The notes under the pieces: generated by a model
Told to the model about the DNA's origin: nothing
The model's database searches: none
The model's input: only the letters and a program-made list of their open reading frames with translations
In this document: positions 53,000 through 62,780 of the stretch, one piece after another
Position numbering within the stretch: the first letter of the stretch is position 1
Layout: each line of letters starts with the position of its first letter
Assembly: GCA_910584545.1 (NCBI GenBank)
Contig: CAJUBC010000005.1
Span: 1 to 64,000 of the forward strand
Length of the DNA: 64,000 nt
Source: an uncultured Muribaculaceae bacterium
Lineage (GTDB): Bacteria; Bacteroidota; Bacteroidia; Bacteroidales; Muribaculaceae
Reading direction: 5' to 3'
Program-made: the position numbers and the translations under genes

Positions 53000-54238
53000 T
53001 CAGCGCTTCGAGCCCTTGATCTTGGCTGCGATCGCTGCGGGAACGGCCTCCTTGTGAACGCCCACTCCGAGAGTCTTCTCGAGGAAGAAGGGAACGGACA
53101 CATAAAGATAGCCGTCGTAAAGCTGGTTGGTATCCCAGGAATTCTTCACCTTGTAATATTTGTTGCCTTCCTGGTCCTTGGCGGTACCCACTATCACCAT
53201 GCCGTGGTCATCGGTGGTCTCGAAGTTATCGAATGTCTGCTGACGTGTCTCCTGAGTAACCTTCTTCTCGGCCACCGGGCCCTTGATGTCGAAGCGGGCA
53301 TCCTCGCGGTCTTTGTCGGAAAGTTTCACCCAACGCGACAGCTCGGTGTCGTCCATGTTCTGGGTGTCCTTCTCCTCGGGAAGAAGCGCGTAGCCGTTTT
53401 TCCATTTGAAACCGCCCTCCGACACATCGGCGGCCCACATCACGGTCCAGCCCTTGTCGAGCGCGTTGTCTACTATCTGCTGCATCTCTTCCATCGGCAC
53501 GTTGACACTCTCGGTCCATGCCCAGTTGTCGGGAATCTCGAGGATGAAGCTCTCATAGAAGGGATGGTGCGTGTAGCTTGTGAAATTAATGAAGTTCTCA
53601 GGCTCGAGTCCCATCTCGGCAGCCCACTGCACGGGAGTATAGGTCTTTCCTTTGTAGGTGAACGTTTCGGGGACGGGGCCGAGGTATGCGTCGAGAATGC
53701 CTTTCAGTCCGTCGAGCCACGCCGTGGTGAGTTTGGAATTCTTCTGGCCGCGGGCGAGCACGGCGTTGAGGTATGCCTCCATGGCCTCCGCCATCTCATA
53801 GTGGGAATGTTTCTTCTCGCCGTAGTTCAGGCCCGTGTATGCCTCCTCAGGCATCGCTCCGTATAGCTTCGTCATGTTGATCACGTCTCCGAAGGAACCG
53901 CCCTGAGCGAAATTGCATTTACCGTTCATGCGCATGTATTTCTTCGCCTTGTCGACATAGGCGTTGCGAACGATAAACATCTCCGACACATCGAGTTCAG
54001 GGCCACCCTTGCGGAGCACGTTGTCCTCAAGGGTGCTCACGCCGGAAAATGCCCAGCATGTACCCGACTTGTTCTGGTCCTTGACCGAACCATGCTTGTT
54101 GATCTTGATGTCGGTGAAGGTGAATCCGGTGGAATCGGGCTCAACTATCTCCGGGTCTCCGGAGGGAGCCTGGAAATAGGTGGCGTTGGCGGAGAAAGCC
54201 GCGGCGGCCATCATTGCGAATATTGCTCTCTTTTTCAT
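53000..54238 (-). CDS. Exported C1-family peptidase (bleomycin hydrolase/aminopeptidase C type)
   Basis: 412 residues. Signal peptide 1-19. Catalytic Cys C61 in NKSGTCWAFSG, His in TDDHGMVIVG and Asn in VKNSW. GSFGDVINMTKLYGAMPEEAY and WTVMWAADVSEGGF are marks of the PepC/bleomycin hydrolase group. Those enzymes are normally cytoplasmic hexamers; the signal peptide suggests an envelope or periplasmic version. It probably trims peptides. It is upstream of rnr in the same direction. Confidence 0.88.
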   Translation of the reverse strand: MKKRAIFAMMAAAAFSANATYFQAPSGDPEIVEPDSTGFTFTDIKINKHGSVKDQNKSGTCWAFSGVSTLEDNVLRKGGPELDVSEMFIVRNAYVDKAKKYMRMNGKCNFAQGGSFGDVINMTKLYGAMPEEAYTGLNYGEKKHSHYEMAEAMEAYLNAVLARGQKNSKLTTAWLDGLKGILDAYLGPVPETFTYKGKTYTPVQWAAEMGLEPENFINFTSYTHHPFYESFILEIPDNWAWTESVNVPMEEMQQIVDNALDKGWTVMWAADVSEGGFKWKNGYALLPEEKDTQNMDDTELSRWVKLSDKDREDARFDIKGPVAEKKVTQETRQQTFDNFETTDDHGMVIVGTAKDQEGNKYYKVKNSWDTNQLYDGYLYVSVPFFLEKTLGVGVHKEAVPAAIAAKIKGSKR

Positions 54239-54279
54239 GATATGGATCTGAACGTTTTTGTTATTATGGTTTCAATCTG

Positions 54280-54287
54280 CAAATATA
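54280..54287 (-). promoter_or_regulatory. Possible -7 element of the C1 peptidase gene
   Basis: Minus strand TATATTTG, 42 nt before the start; a TTG lies 16 nt upstream, which is shorter than usual. Confidence 0.43.
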
Positions 54288-54394
54288 ACGAATTATCCGG
54301 AATCAACCGCATTTTCCTACTTGTAAAACCACAATAATCCACAGAAAGCAATCAGACAAAGACAGGGAACCTTGACACCGGCATGACGCCGATG

Positions 54395-55096
54395 TCAGCG
54401 GCGCTGATGCCGGATGGCGTTATATACTACCGCCGAGCCGACAAGAATGAGGGCTATTCCTATACCGAGCAGCATGTTCATGCCGATACAGAGGCCGACA
54501 ACCGCCGTCACGGCTCCAGCGCCCATCATCATGAAACCGGACGTTTTGGCAGCCTTACCGTGTTCGGGTGCGTTCAGCCGGTGGTCCTCTATTTTATCGG
54601 CAGTATCGGAGAGATCCTCGACTGCATTTCCCGACGAAACCGCGCAGACACCGGTGTCGGGCGGAGTCAGATTCTCCACGCGCTCAATCACCTCCACACG
54701 GTCGTTGCCGTAACGGTCCTCGACGACAACCCGTTCAACCTCGCCGACAGCTGGCCAACCCTTCTCGCGGCCGGCCTCCTTCCCAACATGGCGCGGGGCC
54801 TTGTCGGTTGCAAGTGCGGCGCATACATCTGTATACAGTTTCAGCCTGTCGCGAGAGAAGTTCCCGGCAAGCGATTCGGCAAGCGATTCACAGTACTGCA
54901 CATCCCAGTCCTCACGGTCTACAGTCACGATGGTTCCTGACTGTTCATCAAACAGGTCGGGGACTTTTTCTATCGCGTATGTCACCATGTCAAGGGTTTC
55001 CGGGCGTGCCGGGCGCTCACGCAGCCCCTGCACGATGAGGGTTCTTACCGCCTCTCGGTCGCGGGCCTTAACGGCCCGTTCCATTTTCTTTATCAT
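54395..55096 (-). CDS. Hypothetical protein with two C-terminal membrane helices
   Basis: 233 residues from the ATG at 55096; a TTG seven codons upstream is less likely. Residues 1-165 are soluble, helical and charged, without recognised domain. The C-terminus has two adjacent hydrophobic helices (about 188-208, SGFMMMGAGAVTAVVGLCIG; and about 211-228). The small loop between them makes a hairpin anchor. I do not recognise the family. It stands alone between the peptidase gene and the secreted Fn3-like genes. Confidence 0.5.
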   Translation of the reverse strand: MIKKMERAVKARDREAVRTLIVQGLRERPARPETLDMVTYAIEKVPDLFDEQSGTIVTVDREDWDVQYCESLAESLAGNFSRDRLKLYTDVCAALATDKAPRHVGKEAGREKGWPAVGEVERVVVEDRYGNDRVEVIERVENLTPPDTGVCAVSSGNAVEDLSDTADKIEDHRLNAPEHGKAAKTSGFMMMGAGAVTAVVGLCIGMNMLLGIGIALILVGSAVVYNAIRHQRR

Positions 55097-55198
55097 AATC
55101 CAATTTATTTGTTTCAATCATATAGGGCCGCGCCGGGAAGCACGACCCTACATGATTAACAAACATACGGATTGAATGGTTGATGGCCCTCCCGCCGC

Positions 55199-58100
55199 TC
55201 AACGGACAGTCGTTTTGAAGACTTGGACGGACCCGTCGCTCAGGACCGTACGGCGGATGTAGACCCTATCGCCGTCAGGACGGTCCACCCGGCATCCGTC
55301 AAGACCGTACCATTCATCAGAAACCACCTCAAGAGCCTCGACCGCGTCTATTCCGCTGTCCGACCGCTCGCGGAAACGGTATCCGGAGAGCATGAAGCAC
55401 TGGTCGGGGCTGCCGAGAACGACATCAATGGACGGGCACATCCAGCCGCGGTCACGATACTTAGCCCCGACAGGAACTGTTACAGTCTGCCAGCCGTTAA
55501 GCCCGCGGGGGAATGTATATACATGCTCCGTCTCATCGAAACGGCCTCGCATGTATATAAAGGTATTGTCGGGAGAATCGACTCCAAGCCATACGTCGAA
55601 CTCGAACACTCGATCGGCCATACCTGCGGTAGAGAATTTCGGCAAGTCCATGCGAAGACGCGCCGGGGCAGCATCCGTGATTCCGATCAGCGCGCTCTCG
55701 TCGGGAGAACCAGCGAATCTGTAGGGATCGAAGTCGAGAGGATCGCCGAAAAGCCATTCTCCGGAGGCGTATTCCGCAGAGGGAGCCGACCGCATCAGGG
55801 GAGTGACCGCAGGCATCAATCCTGCAAAAGTCTCTTCCACCGGGGCTTTCCATGGGGTTCCGAGCACGAACCTGGCGTATGTGCGTGCAGGGCTTATGCC
55901 TGCAGCCGTTTCGGCGACTATACAGAGATTTACCTGACGCTGTGCCGCATCCTTTTCCGTAACATAGTCATATTCGAACACATCAGGCCCGACTACAACT
56001 GTATCGCCGGACCATTCGCCGCCGGGACCGGTCTCTCCGATGATGAACCGGCATCCCTCCGGTGTGTAGTACCCGTTTCCGTCAAGAGCCTCCGCCGGAG
56101 CTTTCCATGTAAGGTGAACCGACATATTGTCGTCACTTTCCACGCCCGTAAAAGCCTCCACATATCCGGCCGGAGACTGACCGGTAAAAGCCGTGACGGT
56201 CGTCGGCTTACCGGCGAGTGCGCCGATCATCGGCGTCACAGTGAATTCAAACTCGCCCTGAGCAGAGGGCACCGTGAGCATCACGTCCTCGCCGGGGCTT
56301 CCCGTAAGTTCGGCTGTCATATCGCATCCCGATGACTTTCCGACCGCTCTCACAGGAATGGAAGGGTCGATGGCGGAGCCGTCGAGATGTTTATCCGGAA
56401 GGCAGAAGCGCAGACTCGCGGTAAGATCGGCATGGGAGGCAGAGGCCACCATGAGTCCTGTCACCGCATCGGGCATAGCCTCATCGGCATCGGTCCGCGA
56501 AATCGTGATGTTGCGGATTGAAAGTCCTGCACCGTCTGCGTAATGCACCGCGACATAATATGATCCAGGAGCGTCGACATGGAACACATTTGAGTAACCG
56601 CTCCAATTGTCGGCATGAAGCACCTTCGTCCGTTCGATAACGGGGATGGAGAGATAGCTCGCGTCCGGTGCAGTTCCGGCGCGAACCTCGAAATGCTCTC
56701 CGGGTGCGCCAAGGCATGAGGCTTCGAGTTCCACCCGATATACCGCCGAGATATCGTTTATTTCCACGGGTGGCAGAATCTGCCATACTCCGTGTCCGGG
56801 TCCACTGTCGCCGATTACCGTGAGCAGCTCTTTCTGATCGTCATCCGGCTCAAATGTATAGGGAAGCGGGAACGCCTTCCCCATGAGCACACGTTCCGAC
56901 ACTCCGGGTTCGGACTCCGCACCGTCGTAGAGAGCTATGACTTCGGCAGTGTAACCTGTGTAATATATGTCAGTGTCGAGCGATACCTTCACGGATGAAT
57001 CGGATGTCTCGGCATACGGCTCGCCATTGAGCGATACTTTATAGATGACCTTGGCCGGGTCCACATAACCGCCGTGCGCACCTTCATCGACAGGATTCCA
57101 TCTAACGGTTGTCCGTGTGAGCCTTACTTCTTCAGGAGCCTCCGGCGTGTCGTTGCCGGCATAGACCGTCACCGAGGCAACCATGCCTCGGACATTTCCG
57201 TCGGCAAGTCTCAGCTGCAGGACCCTCGTACCCCGCTCGAGTCCCTCATAATCCAGTACAAGCGTGGCTCCCGGCTCGGTCGTGCCTTCCGACACTTTCC
57301 TGCCGTCGACCATAGCGAAGTATGTGAGAGTCGTGCCTGAAAGCTCTGTACCGTCGCAGCGCAGTGCCGGTATGTTCCAGCTTACCGAAGCACGGTCGCT
57401 TCCGAGAGTGAAATCCACATCCTCGAGGCTCGCCATGCGTGGGGCGTGCATGCCGTCGACCATCGTCTCATCAGTGACTAAGAATGTGTACTGCGGACAG
57501 TCCGCGCCACCGGCAAGACTCACCACATCCCCGTATTCAGGCCGGATGGCGAACAGACCGGCTCGGCCGTCCAGCATCCGGGGACTATAGAAATAATATC
57601 CATCCTGCTGGCTATATATCAGGCCCGCTCCCTCCGGAGCGAGTTCTTTGATTCCGAGATTGAAAATGACACTCTGCGAGCCTGTACGGTCCACCTTGAC
57701 GAAATCTCCCGCGACATTGACTCCGAAGAATGCATCTTCGTCGGGATTGTAGCAGAACGAATGGCATCGCGATGCCTCAGCGTCCAGAGGAAGCACCTCT
57801 ACCGATGCGCAGATATCTTCGGCGGGTGCCGTGACAAATGAATAGAACGGCAGACCGTTATCGGAATCCGGACCGTCATGCGACACATATCCGTATATTC
57901 TATCCTCCTGCGGGACGTAAGCCACGGAAATGAAATCCGTGGGATGCAGACGGTCGCTTGTCAACTCCACATCGGCAAGCACATCCCCCTTCTTGAGGTC
58001 GAATTCATGGTAATGGTGATACATCAGGGCACCCTCCCCGTTTTTCTTCATGTTGGAGATGGTGCTTAACCGTCCTCGGGAATTTATCCAGCCGGCAACA

Positions 58101-58315
58101 AGCCGCGGGCCGGAGGGCGCAAGTTCATAATCCCACAGATGTTTCCTCGAACCATCTGCATTCACCTTATAAAGGCCCTGAGAGGTCTTGCCGTCACCGC
58201 CGGCAAGACAGCCATAGAACGAACCGAGTGTGGCCGGAGTAAAAGTTCCGGCCGCAGAAGCCACCGAAGAGGCACCTGCGGCCAGAATAAAGGCCGTCAA
58301 CAATGTATATCTCAT
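55199..58315 (-). CDS. Large secreted multi-domain protein with Fn3-like repeats
   Basis: 1038 residues. Signal peptide 1-21 (ending VASA). Residues about 25-300 look like a beta-propeller-like region of short strands (GSFYGCLAGGDGKTSQGLYKV, then FYSFVTAPAEDICASVEV). From about 310 several Fn3-like or choice-of-anchor domains follow (SVSWNIPALRCDGTELSG, VRWNPVDEGAHGGYVDP). The C-terminal about 50 residues (YGLDGCRVDRPDGDRVYIRR ...) resemble the terminal module of the neighbouring 725-residue protein. Probably a cell-surface protein; function unknown. Confidence 0.65.
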   Translation of the reverse strand: MRYTLLTAFILAAGASSVASAAGTFTPATLGSFYGCLAGGDGKTSQGLYKVNADGSRKHLWDYELAPSGPRLVAGWINSRGRLSTISNMKKNGEGALMYHHYHEFDLKKGDVLADVELTSDRLHPTDFISVAYVPQEDRIYGYVSHDGPDSDNGLPFYSFVTAPAEDICASVEVLPLDAEASRCHSFCYNPDEDAFFGVNVAGDFVKVDRTGSQSVIFNLGIKELAPEGAGLIYSQQDGYYFYSPRMLDGRAGLFAIRPEYGDVVSLAGGADCPQYTFLVTDETMVDGMHAPRMASLEDVDFTLGSDRASVSWNIPALRCDGTELSGTTLTYFAMVDGRKVSEGTTEPGATLVLDYEGLERGTRVLQLRLADGNVRGMVASVTVYAGNDTPEAPEEVRLTRTTVRWNPVDEGAHGGYVDPAKVIYKVSLNGEPYAETSDSSVKVSLDTDIYYTGYTAEVIALYDGAESEPGVSERVLMGKAFPLPYTFEPDDDQKELLTVIGDSGPGHGVWQILPPVEINDISAVYRVELEASCLGAPGEHFEVRAGTAPDASYLSIPVIERTKVLHADNWSGYSNVFHVDAPGSYYVAVHYADGAGLSIRNITISRTDADEAMPDAVTGLMVASASHADLTASLRFCLPDKHLDGSAIDPSIPVRAVGKSSGCDMTAELTGSPGEDVMLTVPSAQGEFEFTVTPMIGALAGKPTTVTAFTGQSPAGYVEAFTGVESDDNMSVHLTWKAPAEALDGNGYYTPEGCRFIIGETGPGGEWSGDTVVVGPDVFEYDYVTEKDAAQRQVNLCIVAETAAGISPARTYARFVLGTPWKAPVEETFAGLMPAVTPLMRSAPSAEYASGEWLFGDPLDFDPYRFAGSPDESALIGITDAAPARLRMDLPKFSTAGMADRVFEFDVWLGVDSPDNTFIYMRGRFDETEHVYTFPRGLNGWQTVTVPVGAKYRDRGWMCPSIDVVLGSPDQCFMLSGYRFRERSDSGIDAVEALEVVSDEWYGLDGCRVDRPDGDRVYIRRTVLSDGSVQVFKTTVR

Positions 58316-58367
58316 GTTTTGACGAAGATCATTTCAACTGATTGGCGAGGAGGGAGGGAAGATGATT

Positions 58368-60545
58368 TCAATCCACAACCACCTTTTCCATCTTTACCTT
58401 GCCGTCGGGCTGAAGCGAACGCTTAACTACGATGTCGCCCTTGGCGGGAGCCTCTACACGGAGACCCTGAAGATTGAAGTACTCCGTGGAAGTCCGGTCG
58501 GTGAGGACACAGGAGATTCCGCTCTGGTTCTTGCCACACTCGTACTTGATTTCAGAAATACGGGAAGGCACGTCAACCATTACGTTGTCGGGATCCATGT
58601 ATACAGGCTGGATACCGATAATATGGTTCATCCCCGCCGTACCCTGGAATGAGAATGTGAAGCTCTTATCCTGGACAGGGTCCACAGGAGTCTCGCCGTC
58701 GGCCATCGGAATCGCGGGCTCGTCGACAAAGTAAGCCACTTCACCGGCTTTCTCGCCGTCGACGTATACATTGAAGTATGCGCCCGTCTTGTCGCTCTCC
58801 GGAGCGTTCCATCCTACAGTCACCATGTTCTTGTCGTCCTCGGTGGCCGCGATGCCCTCCTCGGCTACGCCGGGATAGTTCTCGATCTTGATCTCATCGA
58901 AATAAACCGGAGCGATGACACCGCGAGAGGGAGCCATTCCCGCAATGAACCGGATCTTGAACTGATCCTCGATGCCGAGGCCCTCCATCGGGGCGTTGAC
59001 TTTCTTCCACTGCGGTTCGGCGTTGGGAACCACTCCGTCCTTAAGATCGACATCGTATACCACTATGGCGTCATCTGGATTGGAAACATTCAGAGCGTCG
59101 ACGCGCAGCGTGCAGTCGGTCTCAACCGGCATATAGTAGAACGAAATCACAGGATAATCGAACTCGCTCTTGTCGAGTTTGCCGGACACGATGTAATCCT
59201 GTACATCCGGACTTGAATAGGCCGAATATCCTGCGCCGCAGAAACCTTCATACACTCCACCCTCAGACTTGACTCCGCTGGGATAATAGGATTGATCGCC
59301 GACAGTCACATATCCTGTGCCCAGATATTGCATGCTGCAGTATCCGTTACTCGAAGTCGTCCCCGTTTGCCAGAGATTCAGCGGTTGTTTGTACCAGGCG
59401 GAACCTCCGTCGAAACTCTCGTAGAAGGGTAGTTTCTTAGCGGGACCGACCAGGGCTCCATAATAATCGGAGACAGAACCTCCGTTGCCGAACTCATTGT
59501 AAGCAGACACCATATAGTACACATTGGTCTCGGTCTCGAGATCCGTACAGGGATCGGAGAAACTCGTGTCGGCGAGGTCGGAGGCTAGTTCTTTCGCCTC
59601 GGCATTGTAGCTGCCCAGACGACGGAATACCTTGTAACGGGTCTTGGCGGGATCAAACTTACCGTCATGAAGCGATGTCGCGGGAGCCTCCCATGTCAGG
59701 TCCACTCCCCCCTCGGCATTGACCTTGCATACGAGGTTGCCCGGATTTCCGGGGAAGTCTTCACCGATAAACACAGAGTACGAGGCACTCTCTTCGCTGG
59801 CACCGAAATCAGTGAACACGCGGGGAGTATAGACATAGTTTTTGCTGCTTTCCAGATTCTCGTCCAGAAACTCGTATTTATGGCCGATTTCAGGATTATC
59901 GATTGTGGAAATCACGACCGGAACGGAATTCGCTTCATCAGTTCTGCGGGTAGTGACAATCTTGGTGATGGGTACAGGAAGTTCATTGTCGTTTTCATCA
60001 AGATTGCTTTTCACTGTCACCTCAATCCTTACAGGGGCATTCCCGTCACTGGATTTAACGGAGACCTCGGGCTGCTGAGGTTTGTAGCCGATAGCCAACG
60101 ACAGATATCCGAACCCATTAAAGCCGAAGCATGTGTATTCCAGAGAATATCCGTAGGTGTATCCATACTCCGGGAAGTCCGAGTCATCTAATTCAAGCGT
60201 CTCGCCGGGCTTTACATTAGACCATACCTTGAGCTCTTTGTTCTGCTCGATATTGCCACAGCTGCGTGTCAGCTTAACTGTATCGTACACCGAGCCTTCC
60301 GGCAGATCACCATAAGAAAAAGTCCATGTGTTCATATCGTACTGGCCCATGTACTGTGTAGGCATGGAAAACGAGATATGAGCCACGCCTTTCGAACCGT
60401 CGACCTTAAATTCACCTGTCATCTCGGATGTAACAAGTCCGCTCATGTCGGAAGGCTGCTCCACGGGAGGATTCGGATCCTCTCCGGCGAATGCGGGAAT
60501 GGAAGCCATCAGCGCGACGGCCATACTGGTAAAAATTTTTTTCAT
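58368..60545 (-). CDS. Secreted protein with Fn3-like domains and the same C-terminal module
   Basis: 725 residues. Signal peptide 1-20 (ending AFA). After an N-terminal beta domain (about 35-150) come Fn3-like parts with VDLTWEAPATSLHDGKFDPAKTRYKVFR-type patterns (about 270-360; only part quoted), a choice-of-anchor-like domain (about 365-570, DYIVSGKLDKSEFDYPVISFYYMP), another Fn3-like domain, and a terminal module (YFNLQGLRVEAPAKGDIVVKR). Related in plan to the gene downstream at 55.2-58.3 kb. Probably exported to the surface; substrate unknown. Confidence 0.65.
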   Translation of the reverse strand: MKKIFTSMAVALMASIPAFAGEDPNPPVEQPSDMSGLVTSEMTGEFKVDGSKGVAHISFSMPTQYMGQYDMNTWTFSYGDLPEGSVYDTVKLTRSCGNIEQNKELKVWSNVKPGETLELDDSDFPEYGYTYGYSLEYTCFGFNGFGYLSLAIGYKPQQPEVSVKSSDGNAPVRIEVTVKSNLDENDNELPVPITKIVTTRRTDEANSVPVVISTIDNPEIGHKYEFLDENLESSKNYVYTPRVFTDFGASEESASYSVFIGEDFPGNPGNLVCKVNAEGGVDLTWEAPATSLHDGKFDPAKTRYKVFRRLGSYNAEAKELASDLADTSFSDPCTDLETETNVYYMVSAYNEFGNGGSVSDYYGALVGPAKKLPFYESFDGGSAWYKQPLNLWQTGTTSSNGYCSMQYLGTGYVTVGDQSYYPSGVKSEGGVYEGFCGAGYSAYSSPDVQDYIVSGKLDKSEFDYPVISFYYMPVETDCTLRVDALNVSNPDDAIVVYDVDLKDGVVPNAEPQWKKVNAPMEGLGIEDQFKIRFIAGMAPSRGVIAPVYFDEIKIENYPGVAEEGIAATEDDKNMVTVGWNAPESDKTGAYFNVYVDGEKAGEVAYFVDEPAIPMADGETPVDPVQDKSFTFSFQGTAGMNHIIGIQPVYMDPDNVMVDVPSRISEIKYECGKNQSGISCVLTDRTSTEYFNLQGLRVEAPAKGDIVVKRSLQPDGKVKMEKVVVD

Positions 60546-61064
60546 GCTTTTTCGATTAAAGTATTATGTATTTGGTTAACTGTTCTGAATGTTATGTATA
60601 TTTTAATAGGATATATGCCGATATGCCATTATCCCGATTATCCGGCTCCCTTCATGCGTTCGGATGGCAAAATTACACTTCCTAAAAAAATAGACTTTCA
60701 CAAATATGTGGCAAACATAATCAAATTTTGACATATTTCTATCACTTTAATGTTAAAATATGTTAATTAACGATATTTTTGTCACCATTCAGCAGGATAC
60801 CAAACATGAAGAGCGAATCCATCAAAAATGCCCGGAAGAGATAACGACTTTGGCATTCAGTGCCATATCGTGCACTTAACGCCTGTGATTCCATCTGATT
60901 CAAAAAATTTTTATTGTTTTTCGAACTTTTTCATGCTGAATTGTTAAAAAAAATATATATTTGCAGGGATGATATGTCAGGCAAAACACACATGATGCCT
61001 TTCAGACATCGGCGAATATCACCTTGACACACCTTTGATAAAGAAAATACTTTAAGGCGTAGCT
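60546..61064. other. AT-rich intergenic region between divergent genes
   Basis: 519 bases without a gene on either strand. It is much more AT-rich than the flanking genes and contains many A- and T-tracts. Plus-strand matches to TAnnTTTG are seen at 60774-60781 (TATTTTTG) and 60956-60963 (TATATTTG); a minus-strand match (TATGTTTG) is at 60712-60719. It is the divergent control region for the Fn3-like genes and glpA. Confidence 0.6.
60956..60963 (+). promoter_or_regulatory. Possible -7 element for glpA-glpB
   Basis: TATATTTG, 101 nt before the glpA ATG, preceded by an A-tract; no TTTG at the normal -33 distance. The leader that would result is about 95 nt. Confidence 0.4.
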
Positions 61065-62780
61065 ATGAAAAAACTTACAAAAGACTACGATGTGATAATA
61101 ATCGGAGGCGGAGCCACAGGAGCGGGCACCGCACGCGACTGCGCGCTGCGGGGACTGTCGGTGCTCCTGGTGGAACGCTTCGATTTCACGGCGGGAGCCA
61201 CTGGCCGCAACCATGGCCTGCTGCACAGCGGAGCCCGCTATGCGGTGACCGACCCGGAGAGTGCCGAGGAATGCATCAAAGAGAACATGATACTGAAGCG
61301 CGTGGCACGCCACTGCGTGGAAGATACCGGAGGTCTCTTCATAACACTCCCGGAGGATGACTTCGCGTTCCAGAAGACATTCGTCGATGCGTGCTGCAAG
61401 GCCGGCATAGAGGCCGAGGTGATCTCGCCCGACGAGGCACGGAGTCTTGAGCCGGCGGTCAATCCGGAACTCACCGGAGCCGTGAAAGTCCCGGACGGTG
61501 CCATCGACCCCTTCCGCCTGACAACCGCCAACGTGATCGACGCGCGCCGGCACGGCGCCGACATAATCACCTACCATCAGGTGACGGGCTTCCTCCGCAC
61601 CGGAGACAGAATAGAAGGCATCGTCATGCGCGACGTGCGCACCGGCGAGGAGACCGCCGCCTCCGGCAAGGTCACCATCAACGCCGCGGGAATCTGGGGA
61701 CATCTCGTGGCGAAACTGGCAGGAATAGAGATCAACATGTTCCCGGCCAAGGGATCGCTGCTGATTTTCGGGCACCGGGTCAACAACAAGGTTATAAACC
61801 GCTGCCGCAAGCCATCCAACGCCGACATCCTCGTGCCGGGCGACACCATCTGCCTCATCGGCACCACGAGCGACCGCATACCTTTCGACCAGATAGACAA
61901 CATGGAAGTGACTCCGGAAGAGGTGGACGTTCTTCTCCGCGAAGGGCAGAAACTCTCCCCGTCCCTTGCCTACACCCGGATACTGCGGGCATACGCCGGC
62001 GTGCGCCCGCTGGTGGCCGCCGACCATGATCCGTCAGGCCGCAGCATCAGCCGGGGGATCGTCTGCCTCGACCATGCCAGGAGAGACGGAGTGGAGGGCT
62101 TCATCACCATCACCGGAGGCAAACTGATGACTTACCGCCTTATGGCGGAGGAAGCCACCGACCTGGCCTGCCGCAAGCTCGGAGTGGAAGATAAGAAATG
62201 CGAGACCGCGAGTCTGCCGCTTCCCGGAAGCGAGGAAAGCTCTGCCAGAATAAAGCATTATGATGAAAAGAGAGATAAGGAATATGTCGACAAGACCTAT
62301 ACGCGCCGCATGCACATAATCGAACTTCCCACCGAGCAGCTGGCCGCGGAAGGTCGCCACGGAACGCTGGCCGAGGAAATCCAGTTCCTCGACAACGTGG
62401 ACGAAGCGATGGTATGCGAATGCGAGCAGGTATCGGTAGGCGAGATCGAGTTCGCCATCGACAAGCTTCATGTACACAACCTCATAAACCTGCGCCGCCG
62501 CACCCGCCTCGGGATGGGCACCTGTCAGGGACAGCTTTGCGCCTGCCGCGCAGCCGGCCTCCTCGACAAAGCCGACCACTGCGCGGAGAGGGCGATAGCC
62601 GACCTGTGCTCATTCGTCAACGAGCGGTGGAAGGGCATGTACCCGGTGGCATGGGGCGAGACCACAAGCGAGATCCAGTTCACATCATGGCTCTACAGCG
62701 GAGTGGCCGGTCTCGACGACTGGCTCAAGGAGCACGGGCCGCAAAAGAATGCTAACGGAGAAATCAAGTATACGCTATGA
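61065..62780 (+). CDS. glpA: Anaerobic glycerol-3-phosphate dehydrogenase subunit A
   Basis: 571 residues. FAD-binding GGGATGAGTARDCALRG (14-30), ATGRNHGLLHSGARY, VPDGAIDPFRLT and ITGGKLMTYRLMAE fit the DAO-type GlpA/GlpD fold. The C-terminal part has the BFD-like [2Fe-2S] site CECEQVSVGEIE ... GMGTCQGQLCACR, which separates GlpA from GlpD. It oxidises glycerol-3-phosphate to dihydroxyacetone phosphate and passes electrons to menaquinone with GlpB and GlpC. The stop overlaps the glpB start by 4 nt. Confidence 0.95.
   Translation: MKKLTKDYDVIIIGGGATGAGTARDCALRGLSVLLVERFDFTAGATGRNHGLLHSGARYAVTDPESAEECIKENMILKRVARHCVEDTGGLFITLPEDDFAFQKTFVDACCKAGIEAEVISPDEARSLEPAVNPELTGAVKVPDGAIDPFRLTTANVIDARRHGADIITYHQVTGFLRTGDRIEGIVMRDVRTGEETAASGKVTINAAGIWGHLVAKLAGIEINMFPAKGSLLIFGHRVNNKVINRCRKPSNADILVPGDTICLIGTTSDRIPFDQIDNMEVTPEEVDVLLREGQKLSPSLAYTRILRAYAGVRPLVAADHDPSGRSISRGIVCLDHARRDGVEGFITITGGKLMTYRLMAEEATDLACRKLGVEDKKCETASLPLPGSEESSARIKHYDEKRDKEYVDKTYTRRMHIIELPTEQLAAEGRHGTLAEEIQFLDNVDEAMVCECEQVSVGEIEFAIDKLHVHNLINLRRRTRLGMGTCQGQLCACRAAGLLDKADHCAERAIADLCSFVNERWKGMYPVAWGETTSEIQFTSWLYSGVAGLDDWLKEHGPQKNANGEIKYTL

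Noticed and set aside
54347..54420. Hairpin CCGGCAT...ATGCCGG at the end of the two-TM hypothetical gene as a terminator
   Set aside because: It overlaps the stop codon, has bulges and no T-run.
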